Source: Nitrobacter sp039808345 (GTDB lineage: Bacteria > Pseudomonadota > Alphaproteobacteria > Rhizobiales > Xanthobacteraceae). From it: a stretch of DNA of 64,000 bases. How positions within the stretch are numbered: position 1 is the first letter of the stretch; each line of letters opens with the position of its first letter. Below are positions 36,318 through 44,669 of this stretch, in pieces. The DNA is taken from NCBI RefSeq assembly GCF_047824785.1, contig NZ_CP181167.1:248001-312000 (forward strand), written 5' to 3'. A program made the translations under genes and the position numbers. The notes below the pieces were generated by a model. It searched no databases and was not told the origin of the DNA. It worked only from the letters and a program-made list of their open reading frames with translations.

Positions 36318-37326
36318 CCTCGCCGCCCTTCTTCCGCGCCTTCGCGGCCTTCTCCATCTCCTCCAGTTGGGCGATATCCGCTTCATCCGCCGCCAGCGCC
36401 TCGGAGGCGCGACGGTTGGCGTCGAACGCCTCGAACCGCTCGACGGCCAGCTTCTGGGCCACGTCCATCCGCAGCCGCCCGGCATGGGTCAGCACGTCGC
36501 GTTCGTTGAAGGAGAGGAAGGCGTCGAGCTTGTCGGCCCATTCGGCCATGGCGACCGGGCGGCGGCGCCTCGCCTGGTCCTCGGCATAGTCGAGATACAT
36601 CACGACGATGCGGTTGAGTTCCTCGACCTCCTCGGCTTTCAGGTAGTTCTTGGCGGTCCCGACATCGCCCTTGCGCACGACCGAGCCTTTCCAGCTGGTC
36701 AGGCCCATGTTTCGGGCGCTCGGATCGCTGCGGCTTTCGATCAGTTCGGCGGCCGTCTTGCCCGTGACCGCCCAGAGCATCTTGTTTTGCACCTTCTTGA
36801 AGAAGGCCTGCGCCTGCTCGGAATTCTTGTCGTAGTCGATGGCGGTCGTGTAGAGGTCGCGGACCTTCTGGTAGAAGCGCTTTTCCGAGGCGCGGATGTC
36901 CCGGATGCGGGCAAGCCACTCGTCGAAATAGTCCCATTGCTCCGCCTGCTTCAGCCGGGCATCGTCCATGGCGAAGCCCTTGACCAGGTATTCGCGCAGG
37001 ACAGTGGTGGCCCAGCGGCGGAACTGGGTGCCCCTCGGGGAGCGGACGCGGTAGCCGACCGCCAGAATGGCGTCCAGATTGTAGACCTTCGTGCGATAGG
37101 CCTTGCCGTCCGCGGCAGCTGTCAAGGATTCCTTGACAACTGACTCCGCCGCCAGCTCCCCCTCGGACAGGATGTTATTGATGTGCAGGCTGACGTTCTG
37201 CTTGGAGGTGTCGAACAGCTCGGCCATCTCCAGCTGGGTCAGCCAGACCGTGCCGTCGATGGCGCGCAGGCCGATGGTCGCTGCGCCATCGTCGGTGTTG
37301 TAAAGGATCAGTTCGCCCTCAGACAT
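36310..37326 (-). CDS. RhuM family protein
   Basis: The 338-residue protein has the RhuM pattern: VWLTQLEMAELFDTSKQNVS near residues 26-45 (helix-turn-helix), HINNILSEGEL, YNLDAILAVGYRVRSPRGTQ and FRRWATTVLREYLVKGF. The family, first named in Salmonella pathogenicity islands, often lies inside type I restriction operons; its role there is unknown, possibly regulatory. It overlaps hsdM and hsdS by eight bases each. Confidence 0.88.
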   Translation of the reverse strand: MSEGELILYNTDDGAATIGLRAIDGTVWLTQLEMAELFDTSKQNVSLHINNILSEGELAAESVVKESLTAAADGKAYRTKVYNLDAILAVGYRVRSPRGTQFRRWATTVLREYLVKGFAMDDARLKQAEQWDYFDEWLARIRDIRASEKRFYQKVRDLYTTAIDYDKNSEQAQAFFKKVQNKMLWAVTGKTAAELIESRSDPSARNMGLTSWKGSVVRKGDVGTAKNYLKAEEVEELNRIVVMYLDYAEDQARRRRPVAMAEWADKLDAFLSFNERDVLTHAGRLRMDVAQKLAVERFEAFDANRRASEALAADEADIAQLEEMEKAAKARKKGGEDD

Positions 37327-38836
37327 CGACGCCCAGTTCCTTGAGGTAGCCAGCCATGCGCCCGCGCACATCAGCCAACTCGGCGTCGATCGTGTTGATC
37401 TGCTTCTGCAGGGCGGCGACGTCGATTTCCTCCTCCGGCTCGAAGGTGTCGACGTAGCGGGGGATGTTGAGGTTGAAGTCGTTCTCGGCGATCTCTTCCG
37501 GGCTGGCGCGGTGGGAGTATTTGTCGATCTCCGCCCGTGAGGCGTAGGTTTCCAGCACCTTGCCGATATGCGCCTCGTCCATCACGTTCTGGGTCTTGCC
37601 CGGCGTGAACTCCTTGCTGGCGTCGATGAACAGGACGTCGCGGCGGTCCTCGTTGTCGCCGCCCTGCTCGCGGGAGCGGTCGAAGACCAGAATGGCCACC
37701 GGAATGCCCGTGGTCGTGAACAGGTTGGCGGGCAGGCCCACCACAGCATCGAGCAGGTTCTCCTCGATCAGCGCCTGGCGGATACGCCCCTCGGCCCCGC
37801 CTCTGAACAGCACGCCATGCGGAACGATGACAGCCACCCGGCCGCTCTGGCGTTTGGCGACTTCGATCATGTGGGTAATGAAGCCGTAATCGCCCTTGGA
37901 CTTCGGCGGGATGCCGCGCCAGAAGCGCTTGAACTGATCGGTGTCCGCGTTTTCCGCGCCCCACTTGTCGAGGCTGAACGGGGGGTTGGCCACGACCACG
38001 TCGAACTTCATCAGGTGGTCGCCCTCGACCAGCGCAGGGCTGTTGAGCGTATCGCACCATTCGATCCGCGCGGCATCCTTGGCGTGGAGGAACATGTTCA
38101 TCCGCGCCAGTGCCCATGTCGCGCCGTTCACTTCCTGCCCGTACAGGGCAAAGTTTTCCGATCCGACTTCCTCCGCTGCACGGATCAGCAGAGATCCGGA
38201 CCCGCAGGCGGGGTCACAGATCGTATCGCCCGGCTTGGGCGCCGCCAGCCTCGCCAGGAGGCGAGATACCGCAGAGGGCGTATAGAACTCGCCGGCCTTC
38301 TTGCCTGCGTCGGAGGCGAAGCGTGAAATCAAATAGATGTAGCACTCGCCGATGATGTCCTCGGTTACCCGCGAAGGGCGCAGGTCGAGCGCGGGTTTGG
38401 CGAAATCCTCCAGCACGTTCTTGAGCCGCCGGTTGCGGTCCTTGACGCGCCCGAGATTAGCCTCGGAGTTGAAGTCGATGTTGCGGAATACGCCTTCGAG
38501 CTTGGCGCGGTTGGTATCTTCGATCCGCTCCAGCGCGATGTTGATGCGCTCGCCGATATTGGCCTCGTTCCGAGCTTCATAAAGGTCGTAGAAGCTGGCG
38601 CCTTCGGGAAGGACGAAACGCTCGCGCTCCAGCCTGCGGCGGATCCGGGCTTCATCCTCACCATACTGCTTGCGATAAGTTTCGAGGTGATCGTTCCAGT
38701 GGTCAGAGATGTACTTCAGGAACAACATCACGAGGATGTAGTCCTTGTACTGTCCGGCATCGACGACGCCCCGGAAGGTGTCGCAAGCGGCCCAGGCCGT
38801 CTGGTTGACCTGTAGCTGGGTGAGTTGGTCGGTCAT
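37319..38836 (-). CDS. hsdM: type I DNA methyltransferase, M subunit
   Basis: A 505-residue N6-adenine methylase. The helical N-terminal domain contains YKDYILVMLFLKYISDHWND; the SAM site is CDPACGSGSLL near residue 210 and the catalytic motif NPPF in VVANPPFSLDKW near 284. It methylates the target set by the specificity subunit and protects host DNA. It overlaps the single-TRD specificity gene by four bases. Intact. Confidence 0.94.
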   Translation of the reverse strand: MTDQLTQLQVNQTAWAACDTFRGVVDAGQYKDYILVMLFLKYISDHWNDHLETYRKQYGEDEARIRRRLERERFVLPEGASFYDLYEARNEANIGERINIALERIEDTNRAKLEGVFRNIDFNSEANLGRVKDRNRRLKNVLEDFAKPALDLRPSRVTEDIIGECYIYLISRFASDAGKKAGEFYTPSAVSRLLARLAAPKPGDTICDPACGSGSLLIRAAEEVGSENFALYGQEVNGATWALARMNMFLHAKDAARIEWCDTLNSPALVEGDHLMKFDVVVANPPFSLDKWGAENADTDQFKRFWRGIPPKSKGDYGFITHMIEVAKRQSGRVAVIVPHGVLFRGGAEGRIRQALIEENLLDAVVGLPANLFTTTGIPVAILVFDRSREQGGDNEDRRDVLFIDASKEFTPGKTQNVMDEAHIGKVLETYASRAEIDKYSHRASPEEIAENDFNLNIPRYVDTFEPEEEIDVAALQKQINTIDAELADVRGRMAGYLKELGVDV

Positions 38837-39438
38837 TTGGACGTCCTTTCCTGCCTCGTCTTGGGGCGCATCCTGCTCGCTCGCTCGACGAGGATCAGGC
38901 TCATCATCTTTCTTCGTTTTTCAGCGGCGAGCAGGGAGAGCTTCCGTTCCCGCTCAGCCAGAACATTGACCGCGACGATCTTTTTCTGAGTCTCGATGTC
39001 TGGGACACCGAGCTCCAGGTCGTCGAGGCTGGATCGGGGGATCATCCGGATATTCGTGCCACGTGCCGCGACGTCGAAGTGCCGCTGCGCCGGGGGCTGG
39101 TTGATCGCCCACGCCAGATACTCGGGCGTCACGACGTCACGCTTCGGGCGCAGCACCACCAGGGGCAGTACTGCAAGAGCGGGTTCCCGCAGACGCTCGT
39201 CCAAGGCGGACGCCGTGTTTCGTTCGCCCCGCGAGCGGAACACAACGTCACCGGCGCGCACGAAATAGCGGTCCGCCAAGTCTTCCAACTGGACGCGCGT
39301 GAGGCGCTCCGGATCGACGAGGCCGTCGGGGGAAATGTCTCGCAACTGGATTGCGAGCAAGCCCCCGGTGGCCGTCGGCTCCAGTCTGCCGCGAGCGGTA
39401 TAGCCGGTGTGGATGGTGCAGGCGTCAGCAAGGCGCAT
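38833..39438 (-). CDS. single-TRD specificity-subunit-like protein (half HsdS)
   Basis: A 201-residue protein with one recognition domain: MRLADACTIHTGYTARGRLE, DRYFVRAGDVVFRSRGERNT, and TEYLAW-like VTPEYLAWAINQPPAQRHFD, ending in a short helix (IETQKKIVAVNVLAERERKL). Full HsdS proteins have two such units. Half-size S proteins can dimerise to rebuild a symmetric target, so this one may give the methylase a second specificity. It is the first gene of the operon, with AGAGGA before the ATG at 39438. Confidence 0.75.
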   Translation of the reverse strand: MRLADACTIHTGYTARGRLEPTATGGLLAIQLRDISPDGLVDPERLTRVQLEDLADRYFVRAGDVVFRSRGERNTASALDERLREPALAVLPLVVLRPKRDVVTPEYLAWAINQPPAQRHFDVAARGTNIRMIPRSSLDDLELGVPDIETQKKIVAVNVLAERERKLSLLAAEKRRKMMSLILVERASRMRPKTRQERTSK

Positions 39439-39448
39439 CGAAATTCCT

Positions 39449-39525
39449 CTGTAACTCTCGCTACAGAAAGTAGGCGTGCGCAAACCTGCTGTCAACTCAG
39501 AAAAATGCTGTAGGGTTTTCTACTG
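39449..39525. promoter_or_regulatory. two matching operator-like palindromes CTGTA-N8-TAC(A/T)G
   Basis: Site 1 at 39449-39466 reads CTGTA, 8 bases, TACAG and covers the predicted transcription start. Site 2 at 39508-39525 reads CTGTA, 8 bases, TACTG and lies just upstream of the -35. Both are 18 bases long with the same spacer length, and their centres are 59 bases apart. The arrangement fits repression by a dimer that may loop or bind cooperatively. The regulator is not evident nearby; RhuM is one candidate. Confidence 0.5.
39467..39495 (-). promoter_or_regulatory. sigma-70 promoter of the type I restriction operon
   Basis: On the - strand the -35 is a perfect TTGACA (39490-39495) and the -10 is TACTTT (39467-39472), with exactly 17 bases between them. 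The transcription start would fall near 39460, about 20 bases before the first start codon. This is the best sigma-70 promoter match in the window. Confidence 0.75.
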
Positions 39526-39576
39526 CAATTCGGACCCATCCTTCCCGGGGCTGGTGAATCCGACCAGAAGCGATCA

Positions 39577-39700
39577 CCGGCTTGCTGAGCGTGGCCGGGT
39601 CCGAGCCCCACGGATGAGGTTTCGAGAACCGAGCTACCTCGCGCGGTAGACTATTGAAATGCTTCGCCGCCTGGCGCTGGGTCCAGACGGACCTTCAGGT
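39577..39700 (-). pseudogene. decayed relative of the HTH gene at 26.5 kb
   Basis: Bases 39580-39604 match 26552-26578, the 3' end of the HTH gene, with few differences and a two-base gap. In the - strand frame just upstream, WTQRQAAKHFNSLPREVARF has a helix-turn-helix look. No intact frame with a start codon is present. The call is tentative because the shared segment is short. Confidence 0.3.
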
Positions 39701-39768
39701 AGAGTTGCAGGGTATAGATCCCCAATCCCTCCTGCGCTCATTGCAGAAGGAACACAGGTGGACGACTT

Positions 39769-40035
39769 TTACGCCGCCGGAGGCAGGACAATCCCGCCGC
39801 TACCGTGGAATAATTTTGCACCGCCACTCTCACCGGAATTGTGAAAGGACAGGACAGCGCGGGTCGGAAGCAAAATCTTGTTCAAATTACTGTTCTTTGT
39901 TCGACCGCGACCGAACTTGTTCTCTGCCTGTGGGCAGGTACAATCGAGTGCAACGGCCGCGGGAGAACCTGGAGGGTCTTCGGGAAGTCCGAATTCGCTC
40001 AACAATTGCCTTCCGTACCAAATGCATTGATGCAA
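39769..40035 (-). CDS. small Cys-containing protein, third gene of the agmatine deiminase operon
   Basis: An 88-residue frame starting at TTG, four bases after the stop codon of the gene before it. PPGSPAAVALDCTCPQAENK followed by FGRGR resembles a small family with a GS.EA...GCTCP..DN..GRG core known from phages and proteobacteria, but the usual C-terminal CPLH is absent, so it may be truncated. TTG start and weak ribosome site lower confidence; close spacing supports co-transcription. Confidence 0.4.
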   Translation of the reverse strand: MHQCIWYGRQLLSEFGLPEDPPGSPAAVALDCTCPQAENKFGRGRTKNSNLNKILLPTRAVLSFHNSGESGGAKLFHGSGGIVLPPAA

Positions 40036-40038
40036 GTC

Positions 40039-40704
40039 TCAGGTGTCGCTTATCGCTTCCATTGCCAACTTGTGCTGGTTCGTTTGCCAGATGGCGATCC
40101 GTAGGGGCTTCAATCTGAAATCTTGAGCCGTTGGTTCATTCAATTTGGGTCGAAGTCCTACGCGAGGCCCTTTGAAGAGCGTTTCAGCGTGATGGCTGCA
40201 TGGCACAAGCTGTAACAGGCCCGTCGGATCGTCGATCCGTTTGGTGTGAATGTCTTGAATCATCTTCCGCTCGTTATCCTGCCATTTGTTTCCCTTGCGC
40301 GCGAACGGATGACGATTTCCGCGAACAATTCGCTGAAACACCCACCTCTGCTCCTTGTCCAGTTCTCTGATAAGCAACCCTCCAAATACGCCATGGTCCT
40401 CCGATCCGCAGGTTATGTCGATCCCTGAGTAAGTCGGGGCACGACAACCATCGTCATGAACGTACCAAGTGCCAGTTTTTAGTTGAGCAGGTCGTTGATG
40501 TGTGTAGGGATCGCGCCAGAAATTGAAATCCTTGAAATATAGATAAAGTTCGAGCGCGGTAATCCGCCATTCGCAATTCCCGCGAACGAGGTTGTGGCCG
40601 AACATAATGAAGCGCGCGTATTCAATGAATCGATTGACGACTTCTTGAGGGTCGTTGGCGTCTTTGAATCCCTTCGCGCGCAATGCGACGGCAATATTTC
40701 CCAT
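40039..40704 (-). CDS. unrecognised protein encoded with agmatine deiminase
   Basis: A 221-residue soluble protein without signal or membrane segment. A block WRITALELYLYFKDFNFWRD is followed by KTGTWYVHDDG, YSGIDITCG and VFGGLLIRELD, an alternating strand and loop pattern that looks like a conserved core, then KGPRVGLRPK near residue 178. I recall similar SGIDITxG...GGxLIR proteins but no named family. The GGAGGA of its ribosome site lies inside the end of the deiminase gene, three bases separate the two frames, and so they are surely made together. Confidence 0.6.
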   Translation of the reverse strand: MGNIAVALRAKGFKDANDPQEVVNRFIEYARFIMFGHNLVRGNCEWRITALELYLYFKDFNFWRDPYTHQRPAQLKTGTWYVHDDGCRAPTYSGIDITCGSEDHGVFGGLLIRELDKEQRWVFQRIVRGNRHPFARKGNKWQDNERKMIQDIHTKRIDDPTGLLQLVPCSHHAETLFKGPRVGLRPKLNEPTAQDFRLKPLRIAIWQTNQHKLAMEAISDT

Positions 40705-40707
40705 GGC

Positions 40708-41817
40708 TCAATATCCTCCCTTTGAAATGCCGCTTGAACCACGTGGGATCGGCTGCGTCAGGCAGCGAATGCCTCCACCCCCCGACGCAATGTGATCAAT
40801 GCGAAGCATAATGACCCGGTGTTCCGGAAAGGCGCTCTGCAAAGACTCGCGCGCGGCCTGGTCGCGCTCGCGATCACCAAAGCAACCTGTAATAACGGCG
40901 CCATTGGCAACATAGGCGTTGAGATAGCAGGGTGCCCAATAGTCCCCGCGATATTTCCAGTGGCGCTTGCGTGGTGAACGGATGCGTTCGACCTGCATAT
41001 TGCGCCCTTGCGCGTCCAAGCTCTGTTGGAGAATGAGTGTATCGTGCGCACGCCACATCGGGGGCTCGACCTGCTCATCCTCCACGCTCTCCACAAGCAG
41101 GCGCCCTGGCGACGTGAACAGGACGTAGCCGTCGACGTGACCGGAGGTGATTGGCTCACAGGGCTCACCCTCCAGCCAGATGACTTTGGAAATTCCAAAG
41201 GATCGGAGGGCTTCGCAGATGCGGGATTGACGGCTTGGGCCGGCGCAGGGTGGATTACGGTTGGGATTGAGCAGGCAACTGCGCGTCGTCACGAGCGTCC
41301 CCTGACCGTCGGTGATCAAGGCGCCGCCTTCCGCAACGAAGGGCGCCTGCAGTCGCGGGATATCGAGGATCGCAGACAGGACCATGCTGAAGCTGCCGAC
41401 GGTGCCTTGCGCGTTGCCGCGGGTCGGGCCGCTGCGGAGCTCGGCCGCGCCCCAGTCCCTGGGGTTCCAGTCGATCGCGACGAGCTCCTGGCCCCGAAGC
41501 GCAAAGGTCGGAGCGCTATCGCGCATCCACATGTCGGCGACCGGGGCCTCGATGATCTCGACCTGGCAGCCCTGGAAGCGCGCTCGCGCGTCCGCAAGGC
41601 ATTCAGGCGGCGTCAGCAGCCACACGGGCTCGAATTCCGAGATGGTCCGAATGACGATGGCCAGATCGTCTTTTACTCGCGTGGTCCAGTCCTGCCATTC
41701 GGGCGGGACCGCCCAGGCCATGAGGCACGCGGCATGGGGTTCCCATTCCGCAGGGATGCGAATGTCATCCTGATTATTCAATTCAATATTAACTTGAGAA
41801 TTTGTACTAATGTTCAT
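40708..41817 (-). CDS. aguA: agmatine deiminase (peptidyl-arginine deiminase family)
   Basis: The 369-residue protein belongs to the PAD_porph/agmatine deiminase family, which converts agmatine to N-carbamoylputrescine and ammonia. Seen are EWEPHAACLMAWAVPPEWQD at residues 24-43, PVADMWMRDSAPTF near 92, the TSGHVDGYVLF His/Asp block near 225, and the nucleophile in SGGGGIRCLTQ near 352. The first 18 residues are AT-rich and Asn-rich, unlike the rest. It lies in a defence-rich region and not near polyamine genes. A peptidyl or small-molecule substrate other than agmatine is possible. Confidence 0.85.
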   Translation of the reverse strand: MNISTNSQVNIELNNQDDIRIPAEWEPHAACLMAWAVPPEWQDWTTRVKDDLAIVIRTISEFEPVWLLTPPECLADARARFQGCQVEIIEAPVADMWMRDSAPTFALRGQELVAIDWNPRDWGAAELRSGPTRGNAQGTVGSFSMVLSAILDIPRLQAPFVAEGGALITDGQGTLVTTRSCLLNPNRNPPCAGPSRQSRICEALRSFGISKVIWLEGEPCEPITSGHVDGYVLFTSPGRLLVESVEDEQVEPPMWRAHDTLILQQSLDAQGRNMQVERIRSPRKRHWKYRGDYWAPCYLNAYVANGAVITGCFGDRERDQAARESLQSAFPEHRVIMLRIDHIASGGGGIRCLTQPIPRGSSGISKGGY

Positions 41818-41819
41818 GC

Positions 41820-41859
41820 GAATACATTTACGCGAATAGGGTATTCACGTCAAATTATA
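41820..41859 (-). promoter_or_regulatory. -10 element and palindrome upstream of aguA
   Basis: On the - strand a perfect TATAAT lies at 41854-41859; the -35 is poor, which suggests activation or an extended element. Between it and the start codon are GAATAC (41820-41825) and its reverse complement GTATTC (41841-41846), plus two copies of GCGAATA, a candidate operator over the transcription start. The region to 41890 is strikingly AT-rich. Confidence 0.45.
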
Positions 41860-42057
41860 CTAATAAAATCAAATATTTATTGAGTTATTTGTGAAGGGAG
41901 AAGCCTGAATTCCCGCGCCTTGATCAACGGCGCGACTGTCGCACGCGGCCCGGCCGCGTGCTGCACGACCGACGCGCAGTGCGTCGCAATCGGCGAACAC
42001 ACGCCTGTGTCACGGCAAGACGAGCCTCCATCCGGCCGTAAAAGGCGGTGAGCGCCA

Positions 42058-42236
42058 TTATTCTACTGGCTCGACCACGGTGACGCTCGAATGCTTCGTG
42101 ACAATGTCCTGTACGTAACTCGGCTTGAACGCGACATCCCAGGCCCACTGTCCAAATCCCCCAGTGCCGTTGATCGCGTTGACCCACTCGTTCAGCGCGT
42201 CGCGCTTAGCCTTGTTCTGCGGGCTATCTGTTCCCT
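42058..42236 (-). pseudogene. 3' end of a helicase-nuclease (type III Res-like) gene, copy A
   Basis: The - strand frame encodes DSPQNKAKRDALNEWVNAIN, then GFGQWAWDVAFKPSYVQDIV and a stop at 42058. It is a diverged copy of the end of the gene fragment at 44855-45631 (most residues shared, extreme C-terminus different). Sequence upstream of 42236 is unrelated, so only the last 58 codons or so are left. Confidence 0.7.
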
Positions 42237-42619
42237 TAATCGAAAATTTCTGTTGTCTGAGATATTTCCGGTAACGTCCGATTCGTGGCGAGTTGATGTG
42301 GGCTGGTCTCCCAGAGACATCCTTGATTGAGTTGCTAAAAGGCAGCGCAACGAAGCCGATCGACGGTTTTCCAGCATGATCTCGGGCCAGCCCAGCCCTC
42401 CCCCCTTGAACCCAATAAAAAAACTGCCCCTATCGTCTCGGATTGCAGGCGTACCGCCGATGAGTCGTCGCGCATCGGCGGCGTCTGAATTGACGTAAGC
42501 AATGCCTTGTCGGGACAATGCGTCGTGGTGACGCCCCGAGCGCATCCAAATTTTTATGCGGCACCTTCGGTCATTTCGACGACAGAATATTCGCTGCTTC
42601 CCATTAACAAACGGACCGT
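42237..42619. other. 383-base stretch without a recognisable gene
   Basis: A - strand frame covers much of it (with FFIGFKGGGLGWPEIMLENR) but has no recognised family and no start site. It probably is debris from rearrangement between the helicase-nuclease fragment and the exported-protein gene. Confidence 0.4.
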
Positions 42620-42981
42620 TCAACGCCCAGGCTGCCTAAGTACCCGACATTTCCCGAAACGCATGGATACCCAAGATGAGGTACCATCAGCCCAGTACCG
42701 ACTTAGGATGGAGTTCCCATTCGCACCATCGTCAGGTACGAAGAGAGTAAAAAGGGAATTGCCGTCGTTCCTCCCAAATGTAAGTGTGTAAACCGGCATG
42801 TTTCTCAGCTTTTTGGGAAGAGCTTGGGTTATTGGATCCTGAGAGACAAACTCGTCTCCCTTATGTATTCCGAGAATGTCGTACGTCACTTGCTTCATCA
42901 CCGGCCGAGGTTCAGTGAGGTGGTGCCGGTTTCTGAGACAGGGGCATAAGGTGGATCGCCCGATGAAAAGGACGATCCGGT

Positions 42982-43263
42982 ATGAAGACACGCAGACGAT
43001 TTACGGCTGAGTTCAAGGCCAAGGTTGCGCTTGAGGCGATCCGTGGCGAGCGGACGATTTCGGAACTGGCGACAAAGCACCAGCTTCATCCGAACCAGAT
43101 TACGCAGTGGAAACGGCAGGCCATCGAGAACCTGGCCAAGACGTTCGACGACAAGGCTGCTGATGCGCAGGTCGGCCGGGAAGCCGAGGTGACCAAGCTG
43201 CACGCCAAGATTGGCCAGCTTGTCGTTGAGCGGGATTTTTTGGCCAAGGCCTTCGATCGCTGA
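42982..43263 (+). CDS. IS3-family transposase OrfA
   Basis: The 93-residue protein is the DNA-binding part: KTRRRFTAEFKAKVALEAIR, then a helix-turn-helix (TISELATKHQLHPNQITQWK) and a leucine-zipper-like helix (EAEVTKLHAKIGQLVVERDF). It ends 17 bases before orfB, and is in another frame, so OrfB is either translated from its own start or by frameshifting. Confidence 0.92.
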   Translation: MKTRRRFTAEFKAKVALEAIRGERTISELATKHQLHPNQITQWKRQAIENLAKTFDDKAADAQVGREAEVTKLHAKIGQLVVERDFLAKAFDR

Positions 43264-43280
43264 GCCTGGATCGGAGGAGA

Positions 43281-44117
43281 ATGATGATTGACCCCGATCA
43301 CAACCGGCTCTCGATCCGCCGCCAGTGCGAACTGGTCTCGATCTCGCGGGCGTCGTTCTACCGACAGCCCGCCGGCGAGACGCCCGAGAACCTCGAACTG
43401 ATGCGCACCATCGACGAGGCCTTCATGGAGACGCCCTGGTATGGCTCCCGGCAGATGGCCCGGCATCTGCGGCGTCAGGGCTGGTGCGTGGGTCGCAAGC
43501 GGGTCCGGCGGCTGATGCGCAAGATCGGTCTGTCGCCGATCTACCAGGCGCCGAGAACCAGCGAGCCGCATCCGCAGCATCGCATCTATCCCTACCTGCT
43601 GCGGCACCTGGCGATCGAGCGGCCGGATCACGTTTGGTGTGCCGATGTGACCTATATCCCGATGCGGCGCGGCTTCCTTTACCTCGTGGCCATCATGGAC
43701 TGGTTCAGCCGCAAGGTCCTGGCCTGGCGGTTGTCGAACACGATGGATGCCGACTTCTGTGTTGCCGCTCTCGAAGAGGCGATCGCCTGCCATGGCAGGC
43801 CCGACATCTTCAACACCGACCAAGGCTCGCAGTTCACTAGCTTCGCCTTCACGACGACGCTGAAGGATGCCGGCATCCGCATCTCCATGGACGGGCGCGG
43901 CCGCTGGATGGACAACGTCTTCATCGAACGACTGTGGCGCAGCCTCAAATATGAGTGCGTCTTCCTCAGCACATTCGAAACGGGAAGCCAAGCCCGCTGC
44001 GGCATCGGCTCCTGGATAGACTATTACAACCGGCGACGCCCGCACTCGACCTTCGCCGGCAGGACGCCCGACGAAGTCCATGCTATGGCGGAAATGACGG
44101 AGCAATTGGCGGCGTAG
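43281..44117 (+). CDS. IS3-family transposase OrfB (DDE integrase)
   Basis: A 278-residue catalytic protein. An HTH_21-type region contains WYGSRQMARHLRRQGWCVGR; the rve core starts at DHVWCADVTYIPMRRGFLYL with the first Asp, the second Asp is in IFNTDQGSQFTS, and the Glu in DNVFIERLWRSLKYE. GGAGGAG precedes the start. All three catalytic residues are present. Confidence 0.93.
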   Translation: MMIDPDHNRLSIRRQCELVSISRASFYRQPAGETPENLELMRTIDEAFMETPWYGSRQMARHLRRQGWCVGRKRVRRLMRKIGLSPIYQAPRTSEPHPQHRIYPYLLRHLAIERPDHVWCADVTYIPMRRGFLYLVAIMDWFSRKVLAWRLSNTMDADFCVAALEEAIACHGRPDIFNTDQGSQFTSFAFTTTLKDAGIRISMDGRGRWMDNVFIERLWRSLKYECVFLSTFETGSQARCGIGSWIDYYNRRRPHSTFAGRTPDEVHAMAEMTEQLAA

Positions 44118-44669
44118 AAACGAACCCGATCCACCTTAGCCAGGCCGCCAAACTGTCTCACCAAGCGGGTCCACCTCACAGCTACTCTTCGAGTAGCTTC
44201 TTCTTTCCCGATCTTTTCGGTCCGCATGTAGTATTCGACCATTCTCGTAAAGGCGAACGGCGCTAGTCCATCTTCTCGGTCCCACACCACTTTGCTTGCC
44301 GCCAAATCAATCTGCAGATTAAAATCCTCATAACTAAAGACATTTTTCGTATAGCAATGCTCGTTGCGAGGAAGGGAACGCGACGCGCTGCTGAACACCG
44401 TTTCGCCTGTGTAGCTACAGGAAGCGTCCCCGGACTTCCCGTTCTTCGTCTTTTCGTAAATAAATCCGCACTCAAATCCGCGCGCATTATGCACGACATT
44501 CTGTGCGAAGGCGCTGCTATAACCAATAAAAACTACCGCGATTACCAACGCGGCTCTGTGGCCTTCCAAGTGCACGGTGTCCCCCAACTGATCTCGCGTT
44601 TTATCCCGATCCAGCTCCGCCAACAACGAATCCCCCGTCGCCACGGACGCCCAACCACACGGACACGAC

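Larger units (their letters stand above)
42916..44178 (+). mobile_element. intact IS3-family insertion sequence, 1263 bp
   Basis: The ends are imperfect inverted repeats: both start TGAGGTGG and share CCG-N-TT and TGAGACA blocks within 25 bases. A 3-base direct repeat CAG flanks the element (42913-42915 and 44179-44181), as is usual for IS3. It holds both transposase frames and looks complete, so it is probably a recent arrival. Confidence 0.9.
42620..44575 (-). pseudogene. exported protein of unknown function, split by the IS3 element
   Basis: The 5' part (44575-44179) starts at GTG with a signal peptide: HRAALVIAVVFIGYSSAFA, with cleavage expected after AFA. The 3' part is 42912-42620 (KQVTYDILGIHKGDEFVSQD onwards). 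Removing the element and one copy of its CAG duplication joins the parts in frame into 229 residues. The mature protein has Cys pairs (FECGFIY, ASCSYTG, HCYTKN), so disulfides in the periplasm are likely. No family is recognised. Confidence 0.65.
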
